Origin: Moniliophthora roreri
Lineage: Eukaryota > Basidiomycota > Agaricomycetes > Agaricales > Marasmiaceae
DNA length: 64,000 nucleotides
Reading direction: 5' to 3'
NCBI GenBank assembly: GCA_001466705.2
Contig: LATX02000179.1
Location: 372,001-436,000, forward strand
Part shown: positions 14,195-28,221 of the stretch, in pieces
Layout: every line of letters starts with the position of its first letter
How positions within the stretch are numbered: the stretch's first letter is position 1
The notes under the pieces: generated by a model
The model's database searches: none
Seen by the model: the letters and a program-made list of their open reading frames with translations, nothing else
What the model was told of the DNA's origin: nothing
Made by a program: the position numbers and the translations under genes

Positions 14195-17100
14195 ATGCTT
14201 TCGACCCCAAAAGCTGTAGCTATTCTCGCCCTTGTATCCGGTGCAGCTCCAGTGAGAGCACTGCTCGAGCCACGTATCATCACATTCGACTCTTCTCCGG
14301 GTGCGCTGAAACTAGACGCTACACCAACTATCATTGTCGACGCACAAGATTTCCCGGGGGTGCATATTGCTGCGGAGGCCTTGGCAAGAGATTTCGAGCG
14401 CGTCACTGGCGTGGACAGAGATGCCGACACACCGGCTGTATTGAAATTGAATACTAGTCTCACTTCTCTCGCGTCACCTTCCTTGGATGCAAACGCATCG
14501 GCCATAGTAATCGGGAGTTTGACCAACTCCCCCCTCATCACCTCGCTCGTCGATGCTGGCAAGTTGAATGTTTCCGCCATCGAAGGGCAGTGGGAGTCAT
14601 TCACTTCTAGCGTCGTGGATGGCCTTGGCAGTACAATCCCCAGTACCCGTGCATTGGTGATTGTAGGCTCTGACAAAAGGGGAACGATTTTTGGGACGTA
14701 CACGCTCTCGGAGCAGTTGGGTGTTAGCCCTTGGTACTGGTGGGCAGACGTTCCAATCCCTCATCGGCCCAATCCCATCTACGCTCTCCCGGAAACTACA
14801 ATCCACGGTCCACCGAGCATCAAGTATCGTGGCATATTTCTTAATGACGAATCTCCGGCACTCAATACCTGGGTGCAGGACACGCTTGGGACGGAAAATG
14901 GCAAATTCACCAGAGAGTTCTACAAGCCGCTCTTTGAGCTGCTCCTGCGTATGAAGGCGAATTACCTCTGGCCAGCGATGTGGCCATCTTTCCCTCCACC
15001 AGGGAATTCTTTCTACGTCGATGATCCCGAGAATCAGGCGACAGCAGATGAGTATGGGATTGTGATGAGTACATCGCATCACGAACCCATGCAGCGTGCG
15101 ACAAATGAGTGGTTGGTGTCAGGGCAAGGAAGATGGGATTGGGAGGAGAATAAGGGGAATATCACGAAATTTTTCCGAGGAGGGGTTGAACGAGCCAAGG
15201 CATGTGGACAGGGAGGTTGTGAGAGGTAAGTTGTCATTTAACATCATGCTCGTCGTCTGGGAATGCTGAATTAGTTTGTCGCAGCTACGTGACAATCGGA
15301 ATACGAGGGGACGGGGATGCGCCACTTTCGGGAGATGATCCGATGACGATTCTGAGAGAGGTGATTGACACGCAGAGGGGAATTATTGCTGATGTCTATG
15401 GCAATGAGACAGGCGTCAGCCAGGTGTGGGCGTTGTATAAGGAAGTGCAGGAGTTGTATGAAGAAGGGCTGCAGGTCCCCGACGACGTCATGCTGCTATT
15501 CTCCGATGATAATTTTGGGAACATACGAAGGTTGCCGACCGAGGAAGAAAAGCAGAGGACAGGAGGAATTGGGGTGAGTGAATGGTCTTTCTTGATCTCG
15601 GTGCTGGTTTGATGACTGAAAAGATGTGAGCAATAGATTTATTATCACCAGGAGTATGTGGGCTCACCGAGGTCCTACAAGTGGATGAATACGAATTCGC
15701 TGGGAAAAACGCAATATCAGCTCTCGACTGCAAGGGAGCGTGGAGCGGATAGGTTGTGGATTATCAATGTTGGAGATCTAAAACCCATGGAAACGCCTCT
15801 CTCGATGATCATGGCTATGGGATATAACGCCTCCGCGGTGACGGCGGAGAGCCTGCCAAATTTCCTTCAAGCATATGCCGCAAGGGAATTTTCATCGGCT
15901 TCAAATGAGGAGCAGCGGGAGATCGCAGACCTTCTTCTGGGGCATTCAAGGCTCATGGGATTGAGGAGGCACGAACACGTCGAGTCGACGACCTTTTCAA
16001 TCTTGAACCATAATGATGCTGAGCGCTTTATTGGGGAGTGGGAGTCGCTACTGATGAGAGCGGAGGAGATTAATGAATCCTTGGATCAGGCATGGAGGCC
16101 GGCTTTCTTCCAGTTAATTCTACACCCAATAAAAGCGTCACGAATTTACTTCGCGCTGCAAATAGCAAAAGCGAGAAATTCTCAGTACACTGGGCAGCGG
16201 CGTAATTCCGCAAATGACTTTGCCCAAAGAACACTGGACCTCCTCGATGAAGATTATGATCTCCAACTCGAGTACCACTCTTTATTGGACGGAAAGTGGG
16301 ACCACATCATGAGGCAGACGCATTATGGGTTTACGAGCTCCTGGAGGCCACCATATCGAGATGCGATTATGGGGCTGTCGTATGTGCAGAAGCGTCAAGA
16401 CAGCATCCCAGCGGTCGGACAAATGGGTGTGTCCGTGGAGGGCACAGTAGGGCCGTTCCCTGGTCTGTTCAACGAAGGAACCGACTTAGCAAATCCTTCC
16501 AAAGGGGAATTGGTCGCGGCGGTGACCTTGCCACCTATGGATCCGTTTGGAATCGACTCTAGGTGGTTTGATGTGTACGCGAGAGGATCAGAGGAGGTTA
16601 AATGGAGTATTCAGGCGGACGAAGAGTGGGTGAAAGTGGCGCCTGAAAGTGGGGACTTGCGCGAAGGAAGTTGGGACCAGCGAGTTGAATTAAGCATTGA
16701 TTGGGACAGAGTACCTGAAGCGTTTAATAGTACGACGCTGATACATGTCAACGCCACGAATGGGGACTATGAGCAGGTGCATCTCCCGGTTGTCAAGCAA
16801 CAGCAGCCCGGAGGCTTTTCGGGAGGATTTGTGCAGGGAGACGGCCATGTTACGATGGAGGCAGCGCATTACACCGGGAAGGGAGGTGAGACAGATGATG
16901 TACAATATATGGAAGTACCGCATCTATCTCGCTCAATCAACGGTAGCGGTGCAGTAGGCCTGTGGCCTGTGACTGCAAATCTGTCCTCGTTTGGCCCATG
17001 GCTCGAATACAGGTTTTATTGGTTTTCGGAGGTCGCCAACGTGACGGCAACACTTCATTTCACGATGGCGCTCGATACAGATCCCTACAAACCAATGAGC

Positions 17101-17364
17101 TATTCGGTGACCTTGGATTCAGAGAGTCCTGGAAAGGCGACTCGGCTGATCCCTGAGCCGGAATCTGCAGGAGATTTGCCCTCCGGTTGGGAAAATGCAG
17201 TCGAGGACTTGGTGTGGACGCGAACGGTCAACCTGGGAACAGTATCTGCTGGTGAACATATCTTGAGGTATTGGGTTGACAAGGGAGAGATTTTAGTTGA
17301 GAAGATTGAGATTGGCAGGATATCCAGTAGTTATTTAGGCGGTGCTGAGAGCCTTCGTGTGTAA
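14195..17364 (+). CDS. Secreted GH115 alpha-glucuronidase
   Basis: Family 115 enzymes remove (4-O-methyl)-glucuronic acid side groups from glucuronoxylan, including internal ones. Three exons, 14195-15225, 15285-15573 and 15652-17364, give about 1010 residues, the normal size. MLSTPKAVAILALVSGAAPVRA is a signal peptide. Family landmarks: ALVIVGSDKRGTIFGTYTLSE, SPWYWWADVP, IKYRGIFLNDESPALNTW, LLLRMKANYLWPAMW, YGIVMSTSHHEPMQR, SYVTIGIRGDGDAPLSG, DNFGNIRRLP and SYKWMNTNSLGKTQYQLSTARERGADRLWIINVGDLKP. The C-terminal part (about residues 640-1010) fits the accessory beta-domain of the family. Many N-x-S/T sites support secretion. This points to xylan attack in plant matter; neighbouring genes do not form a cluster with it. 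Confidence 0.94.
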
Positions 17365-17554
17365 CCACTAAGTATAGCGTTGGTGTAACCCTTGTTGCTC
17401 GTGCGAAGTCGTTTTGGGGATTAGTCAGCAGCTCAAGTACTCGTTCTCGAGTCGCTGCCCCTCCCAGCCTGACACGATTCCGCAACCAAAAGCAGCAGTT
17501 GGTCCTGCGCGGCGCTCGCTGACTCCTTCATCGTCGTCGAGGACCTCCTCGCAT

Positions 17555-20500
17555 ATGGATAACGCCCCAAATTCGACAAATATCCATACCATTGTCAAGG
17601 CTCAAATCGTCTTTCTTCTTTCAACTCTCACTGAGGACAATTTTGAACGGAACCAGCTCGAGATTCGCTCTCTTTCGGAGCAGCATGGCATAGACACCTA
17701 TCTTCATTTCATTCGAAGGCTCATCGCTCAGTCCAGAATAAACCAGAACAACCCCCAAAATCAGTCCACATCCGTATACGACCCGTCGTCCACCCTTACA
17801 TTTCGTCTTCTCGTTCAGGAGATCCAGCGTCTCGCTCGCGACCCTCTTCTCGCACATCGTTTCCGTGACGGCGTTGACAAGGGCGAGGGCGAAATTTTTA
17901 GGCATTTTGATCTCATTCGATTCGTAGATCGCGTGTCTCTTCGCCCTTTGGAGCGCCTCATCCTCGCTGCTTCCATTGTCGCTGCACCAACCCGAAAGGA
18001 GCTCACTGCACAAGCTGCTTCCATCGTCCAGACAGAGTTTGAAGACGCTGTGTTGAGCCTCTGTCATAACCCCTCCTTCGACCACGCAGACCTTTCACCT
18101 CATCAGGTCGCAAAACTCATGACCAACCTCCTTTCCGAGCCACCATCAGAGGCACCTGTCCTCGACCAGGCTCAACGACAGGCTTTCATTGTCGCTGTGC
18201 AAACAAAGTATGGTCATGAAACAGCTGCGCCCATTCTTCGAGGTATCTTCCCCCATCTGAGGTATGTTAAAGAGCTAATATTGCCAAGTGATACTCACCA
18301 AGATTCTTTCTTTTTCAGTTTACCACCTGGAACCACCCTTGTGCAGGTTCTTCTGCAGCTGGGTCCCGAAATCACCAGTGACCCAGATCTCGTTCGCGCG
18401 TTATTGGAACGATTTGGCATCTCAGATTCAAGTCCTCCCAGAGATGAGCAGGTCATTGACATAATCTCAACGCTCAGTCGAAAAGCCACTGAAGGTGCTA
18501 TTTTATGTGACGTTCCCGCTCTCATAAGGGCACTGAGCAGCTTCGTGAGTATTTATTGTGTATTATCCCTTCATCAGCCACTCATTTTTTTAAAAAATAG
18601 CAACCCGGCGTCAACTGGGCTAACATCATACAATCCTTTGACCAGCCAGATCGGCATGGTGTCGATACACCCACTCTTAAACTCCTCATTGCCATTCTCC
18701 TCAACAGCCCTCGCGACACAGAATCTCATGCTGTCACTGGTTTTTGGTCTGTTTGGTCGAATTCCCTTTATCAATTGCGTCTTTTGGATGCCTTGCTCTC
18801 ACTTCCTGCCGATACATTCAATTTTGTTCACCTTCCTGGGCACCGGATAGTCACCCTTGATGACGTCGTCATTGCTAGCCCAACTATCAAGTCTTTGGCG
18901 GCCAATGTACAAGGACATACATGGAACTCTTTGGATTTGTTTGAAGTTTTGGTTCGCATGGCAGATTCCGAGTCAGCGGATATCCGAAGTGTGGTTCGGG
19001 AGATGCTGGACAAGGCGATAAAGATTAGCGCAGAGTTGGTACATATGGGTCTTTTGCAGGTTCCGGTGCGTCGGTCAATGATCTAGCTACTGATTGCAAT
19101 TGTTAACCATTATATTCAGGATGCGCCATGGAACGAAATACGTTTAGAATATTCACGCAAACTTCTGGCCATGTTTTTGGCTGGCCACACAAACCACCAA
19201 CTTGTCTTCATGCGCATCTGGCAAGTTGATCCCACCTACCTTTCCAATGCTTTCCGAGACTTTTACCAAGAGAACCAACTCAACATCACTCGCATACTTG
19301 ACGTTGCACAAGATCTCAAGGTATTTGAGCCGTTTCGGCTGTAATTATACTTTCTTATGGCCATATTCTAGATTCTCGAAGCACTGTTGGAAGTCAGACC
19401 GTTCGCATTCGCTCTCGATCTCGCGTCTTTGGCATCGCGCAGAGAATACCTGAACCTGGACAAATGGTTGATGGATAATGTCGCTGCTCATGGATCTGAA
19501 TTTTTGCATGCAGTCCTCACGTTCTTGGAGGAGAAGATGCAGGTTGAGAAGAACATGCGCACAGCAGACCCTCAGCCAGAAAGCAGAACCATGTCTCTCG
19601 GTGTCAACACTATTACTATCATCCTGCGCTTGCTCAGGAATAGCCAAGCTCAAATGGCAGAGGAGGACAAACAATTCTGGAATGACGTGAAGAATCACTG
19701 TCTCCAGGTCTACCCGCGTTTGATGAGTATGATGCCAGGTTCTGACATCGAGCCGGGATACACTGTCGTCAATTACCCACCGGAGATCGAGTCCGAGGTC
19801 GACGGCATGTACAGGCAAATGTACGATGAAAGTACCACTATCGAAGAAGTGATTGCGACGCTTGTGCGGTACAAGGAGTCATCGAACACTCGTGAACACG
19901 AGATTCTTGCATGCATGCTCCACTTCCTATTTGACGAGTACAAATTCTTCCAATCCTCCTACCCCGCTCGGGAGTTGGTTATGACTGCCTATCTCTTCGG
20001 ATTCCTTATCCAGCACCAACTGATCGACTATATTCCCCTTGGCATCGCCATACGTTACATCCTCGATGCGCTTGATTGTCCTCCAGAGACCAATTTGTTC
20101 AGATTTGGTCTGCAGGCACTGGCGCGTTTCGAGAGCCGTTTACCAGAGTGGCGCCCATTATGTGAGGCGTTGGTCAGGAACCCCAACCTTGCAGAAGCGC
20201 GCCCAGACCTCATCGTATATCTACGAAATCACCTTGCATCTACGACCGATACAGTGGGCACAGGTATCGAAGTTCGTACATCTGTGCCTACTGCAGACAC
20301 CCCTGCTTTCACTGCCATACAACCAGACCAAGTCGATGGTGAGATTGAACATCCGCCCGAAGAGCTGTCCGACAAGATATTATTCATTATCAACAACTTG
20401 GCTCCCAGCAATTTCAATGCGAAGTTGGCGGAGATGAAAGAGCTATTTGTTGATGAACACTCGAGATGGTTTGCGAATTACCTCGTCGACCAGCGAGTCA

Positions 20501-23500
20501 GTACCGAGCCGAACAATCACTCGCTCTACCTTCGATTCCTCGATGCATTGGATCGGGCACAATTGAACAAGTTCATTCTGCAAGAGACGTTTGTCAAGTC
20601 GATGAATGTTTTGAATTCGGAGAGAGCGTTGCAGTTTGGTTCCGAGCGGACAACATTGAAAAATGTTGGCTCATGGCTCGGTTCGATCACGCTTGCACGG
20701 GACCAGCCTATCAAGCACAAAAACATCTCGTTCAAGGACTTGCTCGTGGAAGGCTACGAAAGCGGGAGAAGCATGGTCGCTATTCCATTCGTCTGCAAAG
20801 TTCTGGAAGCCTGTTCGCGTTCCAAAGTTTTTCGTCCACCAAACCCTTGGCTCATGGCCGTGATGAGCCTGCTCACTGAGCTGTACTTTTTCGCCGACTT
20901 GAAGCTCAATTACAAGTTCGAGATTGAAGTCCTTTGCACCAGCTTAGACATAGATTTGGATTCGGTGGAGCCGAGTGCCATTCTCAGAAATCGACCTCTG
21001 GGAGATTCGATGGCGGGCCCTATACTGGATTACGTCGAGGACATGAATTCATTACCGATTGGTGGTTACGATCCTACCTCTGGTCAGCATATTACACAGG
21101 GCGATTCCCCACAGGTTCTTGGACTGGCGCCAGCTAGTCCTTCTGACCATGCGAGGGAATTGGGGCCTCTCATTGAGGCAATTCTCAGCAATTTGGAAAG
21201 GAGTGTTCAGATCAGCCGCCAGCTCTCACCATTGGACACCAATTCAGCATTCAGGAGATCCATTCAATTTGCAGTGTATCGTTCTGTCAGGGATATCATT
21301 TCGCCCGTGGTGGAGAGATCTGTGACTATCGCTGGCATATCCACCAGAGAGCTTGTCGCAAAGGATTTCGCTACAGAGGCTAATGATGAAAAGATGCGCA
21401 AGGCTGGTCATGCTATGGCTCAGAAGCTTGCAGGAAGCCTTGCCTTAGTAACTTGTAAAGAACCGTTAAAGGCTAATCTGGCCTCGAATATGCGAACGTT
21501 GCTAATGGATCAAGGATTTGTTGAGGTTTGTTCATTGTTATCAATTTGCGGCGTTTCACTGACGCGAAGTCTAGGTCGCACAACAACCAAGCTTGATAGA
21601 GATCATTGTTTCCGATAACCTCGACCTTGCTTGTGCTGCTATTGAGAAAGCTGCGATGGATCGTGCAGTCTCAGATGTGGACGAAGGCTTTACTGCCGCT
21701 TATGATGCACGTCGTCGTCATCGCGAAGTAAGTCTTCTTTACCTCTTCCTATAGAAGTCGTGATCCATTATTTTCGTTCTTGTAGACTCGCCCGGGACAA
21801 CACTTTTGGGATGCTTCTACCCCTCCTTCGACATTTTCTTTGTCTCTTCCTGATCCACTTCGAATCAAATCGTCGGGAGTCTCAGCCGTCCAGGCCTCGG
21901 TTTACGACGCTTTCGGTAATATTATCACCCCTCCGATGTCACTGCTTAATATATTAACGTACAGGTTCAGGTCCCCGTAAAGAAGCTATCGCAAGCTCAA
22001 CTCCGTTCAGTGCTAGCCGACCAGGTTCTACTATACCACCCAACATTCCCGGCCTCTACACACCTTCGCCTGCACCACCCGAGGCCCTTGGGAACCAGAC
22101 ATTGGTTGGACAACAAGAAGCCATGGATCGATTTCAAGCGATTGCTCGGGATCTTGAAGCGCTGGTTACACAAATACCAGTCCAGTCTCTTACAGCATTA
22201 CCAGATAATCATGACGTCCGGTATCTCGTCCGCAATATCCTGAATTTGGCGGAAAGTTCCCCCAGCCGTGTTCCGCTGTTGATGTCGCAAAAGATTGTTC
22301 AGTTGATGTACAAGACAACTACGAATCTTGGGCGCGAGGTCTTTGTGGCATTGCTTGATCAACTTTGCCATTCTTTTGAGGATGTTGCCAAAGAGGCCAT
22401 TACCTGGCTGCTTTTTGCTGAGGATGAGGTACGTTTTATCATGAAAATGTCGACATGGATTTATTCAATAGTTTTTCTGTAGCGCAAATGGAACGTCCCC
22501 GTAACCTTCACCTTACTTCAAAGTGGTTTGATTACCATCACTCCGTTGGACCAGCAACTAGCCAAGATGCTCTTCTTGAATCCTCGACCAAACCTCATGG
22601 ATTACGTAGCTGGCCTAATTAGGGAGTGCCTGAGCGCCGATCCCCCAGTTGCCACTCAAAACCAGTTCCATTATACAATCGAGCTTCTGGGCAATTTGGC
22701 CTCGAGTGGCAAAGCCAATGATGCGTAAGCAAATCTGTTTGAACTTTGAGTACGTACCTGAAGCATGATATCTGAAGGGTCAATTCTTTACTCGATGACT
22801 TGCGAGGCATCAGACGGCCGTCTGCCGAAGCGCCTACCGTCCGTCAGCCATCCACCAAGCCTGGGGCTGAGGATACTCGGGAAAAGCTGTACATGGGCTT
22901 CCAGAGCTGGGTCAGCATCTACCAACGCTCTCATTCTCCCGAGAAGAACTTTGTCCAGTTCGTCACTGGTCTTACACGACTGGGATTCGGTAAAGAAGAC
23001 GAGGTTTCGCTACTGTTCTTCCGTGTTTGCGCCGAATCAAGTGTCGCTTCATACATGAAGTGCATGGCGACCGGGGAATATGGCACTGCTTTCCAACAGC
23101 TGGATGCTATGTCGCGGTTGGTGGTTTTGATGATCAAGTACCACGGAGACGCCTCCGGACAAAACAGCGAACAGATGAAGGTTCACTACCTCACGAAGAT
23201 TCTTTCTATCTTTGTCCTCGTCCTCGCCAACTTCCACGAGGAGCAGGGCCCTCAATTCCAACAGAAACCTTTCTTCAGGTTTTTCTCAAGCCTTATCAAT
23301 GACTTCCATGCGATAGAAGCTAGCCTCGGCACCGCTGCATATTTCCATCTCTTGATTTGCATTAGGTATGCTCGTTTTCGCAAGACCAAGGTTTGCACTG
23401 ACGAGAGCCAAATTAGCGATGCATTCAGTTCCTTACAACCTACCCATTTCCCTGGCTTTTCTTTCTCGTGGATGTGTTTGATATCACATAGGCTCTTCAT

Positions 23501-24609
23501 GCCCAAGTTACTACTTTCGGAAAACAGAGAGGTATGTGTGTCATACACTGCTGGATACCAGCTCACCTTTTGTTCGGAATAGGGTTGGTCCGCGTTTCAT
23601 AAACTTCTTCTTTCCCTCTTCAAGTTTTTGGCACCCTTCCTTAAAGATGCAGATCTTCAACCCGCTGCACGGGATTTGTATCGGGGGACGCTCCGGCTGC
23701 TTTTGGTCCTTCTGCATGACTTTCCCGAATTCTTAAGCGAATATTACTTTACGCTTTGCGATGCCGTCCCCCCTCGTTGCATTCAACTTCGAAACATCAT
23801 TCTCAGCGCTTTTCCGCGTACTATTGTCCTCCCTGATCCTCATCTTCGCAATATCGCGCTGGACTCTATTCCAGAAATGGGTCCCATACCTGCAATCCTT
23901 TCGGAATTCACTTCAAGCCTTAAGAACTCCGACATTCGAAGTCATCTTGACCAATATTTACTTAACCGAGGATCACCGTCGTTCTTGGTGTCGTTGAAAG
24001 ATCGACTTCGTTACCCTGGCTCCAATGATGGGACACCGGAGGGGTATAATCTATCCCTTATCAATTGCCTCGTAATGTATATCGGTGTGTCTTCTGTTGC
24101 CCAGGCGAAGGCGAGGAGTGGTGCATCAGTTTTCATGCCGTCTGAACCTGGTGTCGTTGCGATGCATTACTTAGCCACCAATCTAGATGTGGAAGGTATG
24201 TTTGTTGCCACCCCTTTTTCATTGCTGATCTGGCTATTATTACAAGGGCAACATCATCTTCTCAGCGCTATTGTTCTGCATCTCCGATATCCGAATGCCC
24301 ATACACACTGGTTTAGTGGACTTCTACTCAACATGTTTGTGGAGGTGGAAGATGACACCTTCAGGGAGGTTATGACAAAGGTTTTACTTGAAAGGTTCAT
24401 TGTACACCGCCCTCATCCATGGGGTGCTCTGGTCACATTCATTGAGTTGTTGCGAAACCCAAAATATGACTTCTGGAGTAAGGACTTCATACGAATTGCT
24501 CCTGAAGTTACCATGCTACTTGAAAGTGTAAGTAACATATTTTTGTTCTGGTGGTAATGGTTTCTGAATTGTTATATTATAGGTTGCAACTTCAATCTTC
24601 CAACAGTAG
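17555..24609 (+). CDS. NOT1: CCR4-NOT complex scaffold subunit NOT1 (CNOT1)
   Basis: Central scaffold of the CCR4-NOT deadenylase, which holds the nucleases and CAF40 and drives mRNA decay and repression. The chosen start is MDNAPNSTNIHTIVKAQ at 17555; the frame is open upstream but without ATG. In order: N-terminal HEAT repeats (17.6-19.9 kb), the CAF1-binding MIF4G domain (about 20350-20960: LSDKILFIINNLAPSNFNAK, DQPIKHKNISFKDLLVEGY, KVFRPPNPWLMAVMSLLTEL), the CAF40-binding DUF3819 helix bundle (about 21140-21600, FRRSIQFAVYRSVRDIISPV), and the C-terminal NOT module from about 22.1 kb (EGYNLSLINCLVMYIGVSS; NPKYDFWSKDFIRIAPEV; end VATSIFQQ). About a dozen introns. The last exon sits at the edge of the CpG-free repeat block, so this gene marks the euchromatin border. 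Confidence 0.94.
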
Positions 24610-27600
24610 AATAATTGCTTTCCATGTTTGTTTGCACTTCCTTGTGTTTGCTATCTGCACATATATTTCCTCCATCTGGGCTTTTTTCTGCACAATGTAC
24701 TGTAACACTATTTGATTGCCAATTTCAAGTGTTGAAATGGTGTATATGTAGGTTCAGTGTTGTCAAGTCAGTCAGAAAAATCAATGAAAATGCTGACATT
24801 TGTCAAAGGTCACTAGGAATGACCTAGTAGGTTACCATATATAGCTCTGACCTGTATTATGATCTCCCTGTGACTTGTTGCATCTCCATGTTATCTTCAC
24901 TTTCATGATTCCATAGCACCTTGAACACACTTTTTATTATCTAGTTCATCTTCATGATTATGATACCTCAAATTTGCCTATAGAACATGTTCTTCTGGAA
25001 GAAAGACAACAATCTGAACTGTAGATTTTCAGTGGTTGATTGGCAGCACAAGAAAGCCTAGTGGTTAGCATGCCTTGCACATGTCATATTACAGTTGAAA
25101 GAGCAAAAGGTTCAGAGAGTCAGGCAAGAGGAGATTTCAGATGCAGAGAAGATAAATAATAATTAAATTCATGCTGAAGGTGTGCTTTATATAGTTTACT
25201 TACTAGATACACATTTGACATATTATTAACTGTAAAACATATGAAATACATCTGCAGAATTGTCTACACATTGACAACCTATCTGAGCAGTGTAAAGAAC
25301 AAGTTTAGTTATGAGTCTAGCAAGTCCAAGAAGGAGAACAGACATGTTTCCTTAGCTTTCATGTCCCACACATGGAGCTCTCCTCAGCTACACAGCATTC
25401 ATAACATACTATTGTCATTATTATTACAACTGAGTCCAATACTTTCACCTCTTATGCTAGCATTGGGCTTTTCCACAAGTCAGTTGAATTCCTACTACCT
25501 AGTGTAGTGGGTTTTGATACCTTGAGATCCCAATTAATAAGCATTTTTGCAGAAAGTTCCCACCTGTCAGGCACCATTGCTGCAGCTGCTTGATCTAGTC
25601 AAGCACTTAAAAGACCTCTCTCTATTTCCCCATACTTTGGCAAACCCCATTGGGTTAGGCATTGCTGCTGCAGCTTCCTCTAATCAAGTGCTTAAATGAT
25701 CTCTCTTATTTCCCACACCTTGAAAGAATTGCACAAGATGCAACAGCTCAGATCTGCCCAGGAAAAAGTCAATCAAGTCTAATCTAGCTGAATCTTGTGA
25801 AAATGAGTGCTGCTAGTAGCTTGATGCTGCTAGAGTTGACTTGATTGCACTATATTTTTGTTCATAAGGGAAGGGGTTTTTCTAGTGAAATCAAGTCATT
25901 TAGTTTGTGCCATAGCCAGATTGAGTGAGATCTAGCTTGAGCAGGTAGATAAGCAGCAGCTAGAAAATAAAAATATTCAGATTATATGATTTTCTGCTGC
26001 AATAATACATTCAATTGTGCTTGAATACACTAGAATTGACTATAGTACATTCTCTATCATCTATAAAGCACTTGATTCCACTAGATTTTGTTGCCTGCAC
26101 AACTATTTACCCAGTCAGCTACCTACAGCTTGCTCACACACTCAACACACTATCTACCTCTTGTTCCCCAAGTTATCACCTTTGTAGACTATGACTACTC
26201 AAATACAGAGCTGTGTCCAATAGATATGAGATTTGTTATAGTGCCAGAATATATATCACATACTATAATGGAGAAACTAGAGGGAATCCTTGTGAAAGGA
26301 ATCTGCAAAGACTTATTAGTGACAAACATTGTAGTTTCTTATATGTACCTCTCTGATGAAAGACAATGTCAAATCTATTCTGCAGGTACTGGTGTCAGTC
26401 AATCTGTGAACAGAAGTCACAATCTGTAAGAAATACTGATTGTATGGATGTGGTTCTGGCTGGGAGTGTCTCATTGTGTTTGTGGTGACTTGTAATTTGG
26501 AATTGGAAGAAGACAGGACTTGCATATTGACAATCTCATCAGAAACAACATGCATGTGAGAAGACTAGGGCAGACCCACCAAGAACCCTACTTCTTTTAG
26601 CATCTCAAGCTGACAATTTCTCTACTTATGCCAGAACATAGACTAATGGACTTCTTGAGCTAATGCCTGAAGATCCTCAGGAGTCATTGTGTGGATAGTG
26701 GTGGTTACAAACAAAAGGACAATGTTGAAAGCAACAACATATTGATTTGGTTATGTAACATGGCATCCTCAGAGGCTGCTAGTGTCAATTTAGATATTTT
26801 ATCAATTTGTTTTCCCACTAGAACTTGGAACTGAAAATGTGAGACTAGGGCTGGCAACTGTGACTGTATATAGTATGGTAGACCTGTCCTGTCATATGGG
26901 TCCCATACTGTAACTGTGTTGGGTTTAGAGGGTGGATGGTATGGTATGGGTGACTGTACAGATTGCAAGGTAGTAACCTGTACTGTTGATGGCCATATAC
27001 AGGTGTACTATAGGTAATAAATCAAGTGACATTCTATTCTATTCCTTCAGCCAAAGCTGAGCTGACCCAATTCAATTCAATTCAGTGAAACTTGGACCAA
27101 AGCAGCCTTTGAGATCAGTTATGTAATAGGTGGCTTGGTGCTATACAGTATCTGGGTATTGCTGAGCCATGCACTTCCATTCTCACAGCTTGTCACCATC
27201 TTGTCATCTCAGACAGCAACAACAACTTTTTGAAGTCACAGCAAACATGTACAGGATTGACCTGGGTGTGTGTTCAGAGTTACTGCTTTACTTTTCTATT
27301 GCAGGTATGCTGGGATATATTTCTTAGTCCAGCACTAAGATAATCAGGACTGATCATTCAATTGCAGACTCTCAATGTATTTTGCCTGAATAATTTTGTT
27401 GCTGTTTGTATTCAATTCCAGTTGCTTCTGCACTTCATGAGGCCTGCAGGTTATAAAAGTGTGGTCTGCTTCATCATCCAGAGTAGGACAACTTCTACAG
27501 GAATGAGTGTGTATTTTTTCTTCTGGGTGTATTCATGCTTCTTAATGTCCTTGTATGGTTTAGGTTTTAAAGTGACGTCTGCTATCAGGCTTAACTCAGA

Positions 27601-28221
27601 GCCAGAAGTTTACTACACAAGGCCTGTGCTAGCACCAACAACACCTAATGCATTAACTGTGTGCTGGTGCAAGTAGTTACTCCAAATCTTCATTCTTTTC
27701 TTTTCTCTTCCTCTGGTTATTGTGCTTGGTACTATTTGCATCCCATTCTCTTGTGTCTCTCAATGTCTTTTCAGGCTCATTCATGAGTCACCTATTGGTG
27801 TTGTTGGTCTTGTTGCAGACTTCTTGGCAATCTATGTGGTTCTTGGTGAGTTTCACACTGAATAACTGGGCATTCTGTTGCTTACTACAATATCACAATA
27901 TACAGTTGCTTTTTTTGCTCTCAACATTTTACTGATTCACCAGATCCTGCAGCCATGGATACACCCTTTTCATTATCGCCAAAATCATGTTTCCCATATG
28001 TGCCTTGACCACATGGCTCGTCTCATGCAACCTGGAGAGGAACCCTTTACAATCTTTGTTTCACTTCCCATTGGACGAACACTTCCCCTCTGTATGTATT
28101 CATTTCTATTCAGATATCTAATCTTATCCAATCTATATAGTGACAACCTCATTGACAACTGTATCTGAACTAACTAATATTCTGACAGTGTGGTTTCTAT
28201 CCATGCAGCTCATTTGGATGC
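24610..28221. other. CpG-free, AT-rich degenerate region without supported genes
   Basis: No open frame here resembles a family or can be extended by splicing. Reading the sequence directly, no CpG occurs from 24494 to 27575. Composition and word content (CTTGATTxxACTAG-like strings, partial repeats) suggest very old, deaminated transposon DNA. Frames at 27362-27676 and 27720-28168 encode hydrophobic stretches but have no recognisable domain; a decayed gene there cannot be excluded. Confidence 0.6.
25568..25725. repeat. Imperfect tandem repeat (two units of about 68 bp)
   Basis: Unit 1 begins AGGCACCATTGCTGCAG near 25569; unit 2 begins TAGGCATTGCTGCTGCAG near 25656. Both continue with a CAAG-like junction, a CTTAAA core and CTCTCT...TTTCCC. 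They differ by several substitutions and small indels. Confidence 0.5.

Noticed and set aside
14161..15104. Minus-strand open frames of up to 180 codons under the GH115 gene
   Set aside because: Shadow frames of a GC-richer coding exon; no domain, and the plus strand is a complete GH115.
17414..17554. Longer NOT1 N-terminus starting near 17414
   Set aside because: The extension begins at TTG, not ATG, and lacks family similarity; MDNAPNSTN at 17555 fits better.
27362..28168. Possible membrane protein gene
   Set aside because: Hydrophobic frames can be strung together but show no known motif and lie beside or in a deaminated repeat region; not supportable as a gene.
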